Below are positions 45,898 through 51,844 of a stretch of DNA of 51,844 nt, in pieces. The DNA is from Sporolactobacillus terrae DSM 11697 (GTDB lineage: Bacteria; Bacillota; Bacilli; Bacillales; Sporolactobacillaceae). The stretch lies in assembly GCF_000648615.1 (NCBI RefSeq), contig NZ_JFZC01000033.1, positions 1 to 51,844 on the forward strand, written 5' to 3'. How positions within the stretch are numbered: the first letter of the stretch is position 1; every line of letters starts with the position of its first letter. Below the pieces are notes generated by a model. It was not told where the DNA came from, ran no database searches, and worked only from the letters and a program-made list of their open reading frames with translations. The translations under genes and the position numbers were made by a program.

Positions 45898-46691
45898 CAA
45901 GCTTGTACCATTCTTTTTTCTTCAACTTCTTTTTTAAACTGCTGTTTCTCCGCTTTGCTCATTTTTTTGTACTTGTTAATAAATGCTTCATAGTTCGGCA
46001 TGACCTCAGACATTAACCCATATTGCTCAACATGTCCATATTGAACCCAAAGTGCTTTCTCGCAAAACTTCTTCATTTGACCAATGGAGTGGCTAATAAA
46101 GAAAATGGTTTTTCCGCGTGACTTAAATTCATTCATCTTATCCAAGCATTTATCGGCGAAGGTGCGATCCCCAACCGACAGTGCTTCGTCGATGACCAGT
46201 ATGTCGGGATCGATATGAATGGAGATCGCAAACCCGAGCCGCGAGCGCATCCCGCTGGAGTACGTTTTTACTGGCTGGTCAATAAAATCACCGATATCAG
46301 CAAAGTCAATAATTTGCGGCGTTAAGGCGATGATTTCTTTTTTATTAAACCCAAGCATTAAACACTTGAGTTCAATGTTCTCACGGCCGGTCAGCTCATT
46401 TTTCAATCCGGATTGAATGGCGATCAACGACGCCTCGCCATTTACCTGTACCGTGCCGCTCGTCGGTGGAATAATACCTGAAATAATATTAGATAAGGTC
46501 GATTTTCCCGACCCATTGACACCAATGATGCCGATAACATCGCCTTTTTCCGCTTCAAAACTAATATCATGCAGCGCATAGAAGGATTTTCCGTAACTTT
46601 TCGGCAAAATCAAATCCAATAGTTTTTCGGAGTTTTTTGTGTACATTTTATATTTTTTTGATACATTTTTTACAATCACTGATTTTTCCAT
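45897..46691 (-). CDS. tagH: TagH-like ABC transporter ATPase
   Basis: A 264-residue ATPase for export of lipid-linked polysaccharide, normally teichoic acid. Walker A GVNGSGKST (57-65), signature YSSGMRSRLGF, Walker B DILVIDEAL and the switch His in FFISHS. The N-terminal KNVSKKYKMY fits the TagH/RfbE class. It ends with a short basic helix (KKMSKAEKQQFKKEVEEKRM) and lacks the long C-terminal extension of B. subtilis TagH. ATG 46691 follows AAGGAG. It is 14 bases after tagG. Confidence 0.92.
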   Translation of the reverse strand: MEKSVIVKNVSKKYKMYTKNSEKLLDLILPKSYGKSFYALHDISFEAEKGDVIGIIGVNGSGKSTLSNIISGIIPPTSGTVQVNGEASLIAIQSGLKNELTGRENIELKCLMLGFNKKEIIALTPQIIDFADIGDFIDQPVKTYSSGMRSRLGFAISIHIDPDILVIDEALSVGDRTFADKCLDKMNEFKSRGKTIFFISHSIGQMKKFCEKALWVQYGHVEQYGLMSEVMPNYEAFINKYKKMSKAEKQQFKKEVEEKRMVQA

Positions 46692-46705
46692 GAGTTGAGA
46701 TCTCC

Positions 46706-47533
46706 TTATAAATAATCAACAAAATGATCTCTAAATTTAAGATGAATAAATGAACCAAACATCAACACAATGAGAATGAAGCACCAGAAATATACAGTAT
46801 AGGCACTATGATTAACGGCATACCAGGAGGTTCCCAAAATAGAGGCCCGATAACCTTGAATTAAATAGTACATGGGATTCAGAAGCAGAACCTGCCGTAA
46901 AATTGAGGGTACCTTCTCAAGATACGCTTGCTCCCAAAGAATCGGTGTCAAATAAAACATCATTCGCATCACTGAAATTAAAATTTGATGAACGTCGCGT
47001 ACAATTGTTGATAGTGTCGATGTAATTAATGACACTGAGAACAAAAACATGATAGCGCCGAACATAAAATAGGGCAATTGGATCAGGTACAGACTGGCTT
47101 TGAATGCAGTAAACTGCATGATCACTAAAATAATTCCAGTTAAAAACAGGTGCTGATACAATTTTTCAAAAATGACATAGCTCGGAATTGCACTCATCGG
47201 AAAGTTCATTTTAGCAATAAAACGAATCCGCGTGTAAATGGATCTTGATCCTTGAATGATTGCCGGCTGCAGAAAAAACCAAAGAAAAATCCCTGAGATC
47301 AGCCATGTAATATAGTGTGCATGTTTTCCATTTTCAAGAAGCACATCGCCTCGTCCACTGATGTAGCCAAAAACAAGCCAGTATACAAAGATCTGAATCA
47401 TTGGATTGATTATGATCCATGCCATCCCTAAATAATTGTTGCTATTTTCGCTTTTTAATTCGTACAGAGACAAACGCCTGATTAAGTACAGGTTTTTTAT
47501 TTGTTCCTGAATAACTTTCCATGCTGATTTCAT
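46706..47533 (-). CDS. tagG: TagG-like ABC transporter permease
   Basis: A 275-residue membrane protein of the ABC-2 polysaccharide exporter type, with six hydrophobic segments. RRLSLYELKSENSNNYLGMAW at the N-terminus, the PAIIQGSRSIYTR region and LLLNPMYYLIQGYRAS near the end are family features. It pairs with TagH for teichoic acid or a similar polymer. ATG 47533 follows GGAAGGA. No polymer synthesis genes are in the window, so the cargo is inferred. Confidence 0.92.
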   Translation of the reverse strand: MKSAWKVIQEQIKNLYLIRRLSLYELKSENSNNYLGMAWIIINPMIQIFVYWLVFGYISGRGDVLLENGKHAHYITWLISGIFLWFFLQPAIIQGSRSIYTRIRFIAKMNFPMSAIPSYVIFEKLYQHLFLTGIILVIMQFTAFKASLYLIQLPYFMFGAIMFLFSVSLITSTLSTIVRDVHQILISVMRMMFYLTPILWEQAYLEKVPSILRQVLLLNPMYYLIQGYRASILGTSWYAVNHSAYTVYFWCFILIVLMFGSFIHLKFRDHFVDYL

Positions 47534-47653
47534 AACAAAATCCTTCCACTCGTCACCAATTTACATTTCTCCTTCCATACTTTAACACAGCTCTTTTAAA
47601 AAAGAAAACGACAGTTTTTTTAGAAAGGCACAGCCAATCGCCTTAAAAGATTG

Positions 47654-47682
47654 GAATAATACGATCGTTCTCGGGAAAACTA
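47654..47682 (+). promoter_or_regulatory. Possible sigma-G promoter of the ger operon
   Basis: GAATA (47654-47658), a 17-base spacer and AAAACTA (47676-47682) resemble the sigma-G boxes, with two mismatches to CATNNTA. Forespore expression is expected for germinant receptors. Confidence 0.45.
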
Positions 47683-47721
47683 ACCCCACATGTGAATGAC
47701 GAACGACAAAGGAAGGTTCTT

Positions 47722-47925
47722 ATGTATACGCTGCTCTATACATCCTATTTTGGTCTGCTGTTCATTTTCTTACTTTTCGTCGGTTTTCGTATTTCGATGG
47801 GTGCGACAGTCTTGCTTTATCTGTTGATCTGTTTTCCTTGCTTAATGCCTTTCATAATCCTGATTCTCGATCAACGGCATGATGAACACAAAAAAGCAAA
47901 GCAGATGGAACGGGATGCAAATTAA
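47722..47925 (+). CDS. Small two-helix membrane protein, likely germinant receptor D subunit
   Basis: A 67-residue protein with two hydrophobic helices (about 4-26 and 31-50) joined by a short turn, and a charged tail (DQRHDEHKKAKQMERDAN). Small proteins of this build encoded with GerA-type operons in Bacillus have been called D subunits, such as GerKD, and modulate germination. ATG 47722 follows AAGGAAGG; the GTG 10 codons upstream precedes that site. It starts the operon, 20 bases before the A subunit gene. Confidence 0.7.
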   Translation: MYTLLYTSYFGLLFIFLLFVGFRISMGATVLLYLLICFPCLMPFIILILDQRHDEHKKAKQMERDAN

Positions 47926-47945
47926 CATGAAACGAGGGGTTATTC

Positions 47946-49463
47946 GTGTTTTGGAAAAACAGTAAAAAAAAGAATGACCAAGGTCCGGCACAGCCCTCAA
48001 AAAGCATGGCTGACTTACTGATTCAGCTTGAAACCAATCCTGATTTCAATCATTTCTGTCATAACAGCAAAACGCTTACCTGTTGGATTTCATTCATTAA
48101 CACAGTGGTCGATTTAGAGTACATCCACAGAGACTTGCTGCCTGCGCTTTATTCTGAACGCGTGCAGCGCATGAAAGACATTGCTCAGGTCGTTCCCGTT
48201 GATAAATTAATCGAGACAAGGGATTTATCCGTCATTCAGACAAGTCTGCTTGACGGTTGTTTAATGATTCAGCCGTCGAAGCGTTCGCAACACGTCTATC
48301 TTATTCCCTGCCCAAAAAAACAGGCGCGACAAGTCGAGCAGACGGAAATCGAAACCAGCATTGTCGGTGCGCACGACGCTTTTGTTGAATCGCTGGAAAC
48401 CAATATCAATTTGATTCGTTCGCGCATTCCGATTCCTCAATTTAAAGTCGAGGAACACCGCATTGGCAAACTGTCGCGAACGCGCATCTCCATTCTCTAT
48501 ATTGAAGGACTCGCGAATAAGGCTAATCTGAATACGACTAAGCAAAGAATCACCGATTTGGAAACCGTCAGCGTAATCAATGCCAACATGCTTGCTTTAA
48601 TGATTGCCGACAATAGTTGGTCTTTTTTTCCTCAATTCATCGATACTGAGCGTCCCGATCGTGTCAGCGGCGCCCTTTACGAAGGAAAAATTGCCGTGCT
48701 CGTGGATGGTTCTCCGAGTGCACTGATTCTACCAAGTACAATTGTTGAGTTTTTTTCAACCATCGACGACTATTCATTGACCTGGCCGATCGCATCCTTA
48801 TATCGGCTGCTGCGCTTGTTTGCCGTTGCCTTTTCCGTCATTTCTTCATCGCTGTACGTTGCTGTGCTGACCTACCACTATCAATTAGTACCCAAAGATT
48901 TACTGGCAACTTTAATCGTTTCGCGCAGTTCCGTTCCATATGATCCGATCATTGAAGTGCTGCTGCTTGAAGTCATGATTGAACTGCTTCGCGAAGCAGG
49001 CGCACGCCTGCCGACAAAGGTTGGCCAAACCATCGGTATCGTAGGCGGTATTGTCATCGGTACCGCTTCCGTTCAAGCCGGTGTAACAAGTAATATTCTG
49101 TTAATTATTATCGCGATGTCGGCACTGGCTGCCTTTATCACACCAAACTATCGGATGGCAACAACGATCCGGTTCATGCGCTTTCCATTTATTTTTGCTG
49201 CGCAAGTGTTCGGTCTGCTCGGTGTCGGTCTTTGTTTTATGTTTTTCGTCTGCCACCTGTTGAAACTGACCTCGCTTGGCCGACCGTTTATTGAACCCAT
49301 CTACCCCATGCGCGTGACAGATTTGAAGGACAGCTTCATCCGTTTGCCAACCAGCGCGCAAGGACAACGTCCGATGTTTCTGCGCACCGCGGATAAAAAT
49401 CGTGTGAATCTGCAGCGGACAACGCAGAAGAAGGGCAAACCAAAGCCGGATATTGATGAATAA
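47946..49463 (+). CDS. GerA-type germinant receptor, A subunit
   Basis: A 505-residue spore inner-membrane protein of the GerA/SpoVAF family. The N-terminal soluble part (about 1-280) includes VGAHDAFVESLETNINLIRSRI in overlapping pieces and the family core YIEGLANKANL. Then come membrane segments (about 285-430, with LPTKVGQTIGIVGG and AAFITPNYRMA) and a basic tail. Start GTG 47946 is six bases after ACGAGGGG. With the B and C subunits it senses small germinants; the ligand cannot be told from sequence. Confidence 0.94.
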   Translation: MFWKNSKKKNDQGPAQPSKSMADLLIQLETNPDFNHFCHNSKTLTCWISFINTVVDLEYIHRDLLPALYSERVQRMKDIAQVVPVDKLIETRDLSVIQTSLLDGCLMIQPSKRSQHVYLIPCPKKQARQVEQTEIETSIVGAHDAFVESLETNINLIRSRIPIPQFKVEEHRIGKLSRTRISILYIEGLANKANLNTTKQRITDLETVSVINANMLALMIADNSWSFFPQFIDTERPDRVSGALYEGKIAVLVDGSPSALILPSTIVEFFSTIDDYSLTWPIASLYRLLRLFAVAFSVISSSLYVAVLTYHYQLVPKDLLATLIVSRSSVPYDPIIEVLLLEVMIELLREAGARLPTKVGQTIGIVGGIVIGTASVQAGVTSNILLIIIAMSALAAFITPNYRMATTIRFMRFPFIFAAQVFGLLGVGLCFMFFVCHLLKLTSLGRPFIEPIYPMRVTDLKDSFIRLPTSAQGQRPMFLRTADKNRVNLQRTTQKKGKPKPDIDE

Positions 49464-49495
49464 TTGCCTTTTCAAAATGGAGGATCTGACGCTCT

Positions 49496-50608
49496 ATGAA
49501 TGATAAGATAAAACCTGCACATCAAGTTGGTCCTGTTTCTGCCTTTTTTATTCCGCAGACCATGCAGATTGGAATCGGCTATCTCTCGTTCCAGCACGTC
49601 GTAACCAAGTACAGCCAGCAAGACGCATGGCTCGCAGCGCTTATCAGTGGTGCGATTATTCTTGGCATTCTTTGGGTTGTTCTGCGCCTTCTGGAGAATG
49701 AGCGTCAATTCGGTATGCCCGACCTTTTTTCGATCCATTCCCGTATTTTCGGAAGACGAATCGGAACCTTCCTTAATCTCTTCACCGTGACGCATATTCT
49801 TCTCTTCACTATCATGTTTTTACGTAGTTACGTCGAAATTGTACACGTGTGGGTTTTTCCGCAAATGTCAACGTTTCTATTTTCGCTTATCTTTTGTTCC
49901 ATTGTCTGGTATATTGTCAGCGGAGGGATTCGAACGATCACCGGCGTTTGTCTGCTCAGTTTCATCTATTTGATGCCGTTGAGTATCCTGACCCTCTTTA
50001 TTGTTCCCCATGCTCAGTTTGCAAATTTACAACCGTTTTTTGACCACTCACCGGTAACGCTGCTGAAATCCTGTTATAAACTCACGCATGAATATTTGGG
50101 ATTTGAATTGCTGCTTTATATCTATCCGTTTATCAGCCATCCGCGTGAAGCACGTAAATGGGCGTTTCGCAGTGTACTGACAACCATTTATTTTTATACA
50201 ACAGCGCTCATTCTTGCGATTGTTTATTTCAGTCAAGGCGAGATGCAGAACACGATTTGGCCGACGGTCACTTATTGGAAAGGTGTCCGCTTTCCTCTTG
50301 TTGAACACATCGATATCATTGCGATCGTCCTCTTACTATGGAGTCTTGTCCCTAATATCTGCTTATGCAGCTGGATTATCGCTCGCGCTGTAAAATTCAC
50401 TGTACCGAAGATTAAAATGAAATATTCGCTGATCGTTATTCTCGCTTTAATTATTGCAGGGACAACGATGATCCATAGCGGACTCCAAGTGAAGAAGATA
50501 AACGATGTGTATGCAACGTACGGTGCGCTGATTATCTATATCTATCTTCCAATTCTCTTGTTTTGTCAGTGGATTAAGAAAAAATGTGGAAGGGGAGCTG
50601 CATCATGA
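49496..50608 (+). CDS. GerA-type germinant receptor, B subunit
   Basis: A 370-residue integral membrane protein of the spore germination (GerB) branch of the amino acid permease superfamily, with about ten helices. Features are QVGPVSAFFIPQTMQIGIGYL, DAWLAALISG and HEYLGFELLLYIYPFI. This subunit is thought to hold the germinant-binding site. ATG 49496 has GGAGG upstream at long spacing. The stop overlaps the next gene's ATG as ATGA. Confidence 0.94.
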   Translation: MNDKIKPAHQVGPVSAFFIPQTMQIGIGYLSFQHVVTKYSQQDAWLAALISGAIILGILWVVLRLLENERQFGMPDLFSIHSRIFGRRIGTFLNLFTVTHILLFTIMFLRSYVEIVHVWVFPQMSTFLFSLIFCSIVWYIVSGGIRTITGVCLLSFIYLMPLSILTLFIVPHAQFANLQPFFDHSPVTLLKSCYKLTHEYLGFELLLYIYPFISHPREARKWAFRSVLTTIYFYTTALILAIVYFSQGEMQNTIWPTVTYWKGVRFPLVEHIDIIAIVLLLWSLVPNICLCSWIIARAVKFTVPKIKMKYSLIVILALIIAGTTMIHSGLQVKKINDVYATYGALIIYIYLPILLFCQWIKKKCGRGAAS

Positions 50609-51720
50609 AACAAAAGGCAGTCCTTATCGCGCCCTTGATCGCTTTACTCCTTCTGTCCGGATGTTTGCCAACGAGCATCCTCGACGATGTTCTGCTTGTT
50701 GAAGCAGAGGGGATTGACTATCTTGGGAATGAGAAAGTGATGGGAACCATTACCATGCCGAACTATGTTGAAAATCCAAACCCTGGAAGCGGCGGCGCCG
50801 GACTGCCGACGACCGCATCGATGCTGCGTCATCTTAGCGGAGTGACCTACGACGGCAAATCGCTTGTCGACCGTTTTCAACAATCCGGACAAATGCCCAT
50901 TCGCGTTGGCAAAATACGGCTTATGCTGGTTAACACGGCCATGGCAAAAAAAGGTTTGTACAAACAAATTGATTTAAGAAATCGCGATCCTGACTCACCA
51001 CGCGATATGAATTTTGCGGTTGTAGAAGGCAGCTGCCGGAAATTACTGACGTCTGCGGACTATCAAACACAAATTCCGGTTGCCCGTTATATTCAAGATA
51101 TGATTGAGCAAAACACGGAGCAAAATTATCCGGAAAGTACAATGGAGTCCTTCATGTACGCCTATTATGGCGACTATATGGACCCGTTTCTTCCTATAAT
51201 TCGTAAGCAAGGTGACCATATTGCCATGCACGGACTCGCTTTATTTAAGAATGACAAATATGTTATGCGCCTTAGCGAGAATAGAGTGTTCACGTTTAAA
51301 ATGCTCTTTCAAAAATTTAACCAAGGCGTCTATGACTATGAATTTGCCCCGAACAAACACATTGCTTTTAAAAACGTTCATACTGATGTGAACTATAAAG
51401 TTAAAAACGGAAACAGCGCTGCGCCCGACATCTACGCATCGGTGAACGTCAGCGCGCAAGTGCGCCAGTCTTATCCGAAAACGCTTAGCAAAACAACCGG
51501 TCCGGGTATGGAAAAAAAGCTAAACAAACACATGGCTAAAGAGGCCGTTCAGCTCGTTCGCCGTTTTCAAAGGAAGCAAATCGATCCGCTTCAACTCGGG
51601 CAGCATGTGCGCAGCTACACACGCAACTTTGATGGAAAGTCATGGCCGGAACGCTACCCGAACGCTCGTTTCCACTGCAAAGTCGACGTAACCATTAGAC
51701 AGACGGGAATTTCGGAGTAA
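50605..51720 (+). CDS. GerA-type germinant receptor, C subunit (lipoprotein)
   Basis: A 371-residue lipoprotein. The signal peptide runs MKQKAVLIAPLIALLLLSGC with the lipobox Cys at 20. The GerC domain follows, with conserved MPIRVGKIRLMLVN, a DxxxRDRDPDSPRDMNF-like stretch (RNRDPDSPRDMNFAVVEG) and a C-terminal QIDPLQLGQHVR. ATG 50605 follows AGGGGAG and overlaps the B subunit stop. It is the last gene of the operon; the 124 bases left in the window show no terminator. Confidence 0.94.
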   Translation: MKQKAVLIAPLIALLLLSGCLPTSILDDVLLVEAEGIDYLGNEKVMGTITMPNYVENPNPGSGGAGLPTTASMLRHLSGVTYDGKSLVDRFQQSGQMPIRVGKIRLMLVNTAMAKKGLYKQIDLRNRDPDSPRDMNFAVVEGSCRKLLTSADYQTQIPVARYIQDMIEQNTEQNYPESTMESFMYAYYGDYMDPFLPIIRKQGDHIAMHGLALFKNDKYVMRLSENRVFTFKMLFQKFNQGVYDYEFAPNKHIAFKNVHTDVNYKVKNGNSAAPDIYASVNVSAQVRQSYPKTLSKTTGPGMEKKLNKHMAKEAVQLVRRFQRKQIDPLQLGQHVRSYTRNFDGKSWPERYPNARFHCKVDVTIRQTGISE

Positions 51721-51844
51721 TTATCAGCCCTATTTAGAAATAAGCAGCAGCATCAAGCCTATGTGTAAAATGTTTCTCGGGGGATAAATTTGATGTGGGC
51801 GTAAGAGGATGCGATGGCATGCAGTTCTTTCTTTATTTCTTTTT

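Overview
The window is a chromosomal segment of an endospore-forming Bacillales bacterium. The evidence is a set of sporulation genes (an alpha/beta-type SASP, YtfJ, RefZ and a GerA-type germinant receptor operon), Firmicutes-type regulation (a Leu T-box, a SAM-I riboswitch, CcpA, sigma-A promoters with TTGACA/TATAAT-like boxes) and a gene order that largely follows the Bacillus subtilis 'yt' region (thiI, nifZ, ezrA, refZ, ytsP, rpsD, ccpA, ytxGH, murC, sftA, ytpRQ, trmB, ytmP, ytzE, ytgP, leuS, ytqA, ytpB, metK, pckA, ytkD). Several genes that B. subtilis has here are absent (hisJ, tyrS, aroA, ytqB), and a whole his operon, a large class A PBP and a tagGH pair are present. A relative outside Bacillus, for example a Sporolactobacillus-like genus, would fit, but that is inference.

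Layout. 1-571: an interspersed repeat, then the ytfJ terminator. 572-1641: ytfI-ytfJ (minus). 1703-8386: the complete hisZGDBHAF(IE) operon on the minus strand, with a strong promoter and a terminator. 8413-8955: two head-to-tail copies of the repeat, followed by an SASP gene. 9318-14435 (minus): thiI, nifZ, ezrA, refZ. 14603-18764 (plus): ytsP, rpsD with its leader, and a bifunctional PBP. 18998-19375: another repeat copy. 19455-27897 (minus): ccpA, ytxH, ytxG, murC, sftA, ytpR, ytpQ and a DUF84 NTPase. 28088-31648: ytzB-like, trmB, a candidate 41-aa gene, ytmP, a NERD-like gene and thpR. 31841-34167 (plus): the cysteine synthase ytkP, an inverted repeat copy, ytzE and a Pro/Gln-rich coat-like gene. 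34242-42594: ytgP (murJ), leuS with T-box, ytqA, ytpB, and metK with SAM riboswitch. 43059-47533: pckA, ytkD, a small Spo0E-like ORF, tagH and tagG. 47722-51720 (plus): a four-gene germinant receptor operon (small 2-TM protein, then A, B, C).

How the genes work together. The his operon encodes most of histidine synthesis; hisC and a histinol-phosphate phosphatase gene are not in the window. ThiI and NifZ form a sulfur relay for tRNA 4-thiouridine. MurC, the PBP, YtgP, EzrA and SftA serve cell wall synthesis, division and chromosome clearance. CcpA, PckA and two cre-like sites belong to carbon control. The SASP, RefZ, YtfJ, the coat-like protein and the Ger operon belong to sporulation and germination.

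The least ordinary element is the interspersed non-coding repeat. It is modular, it holds tandem 43-bp and 14-bp units in variable number, and every copy lies downstream of a gene in that gene's orientation. It is the best candidate here for something undescribed; most other loci are recognisable core genes.
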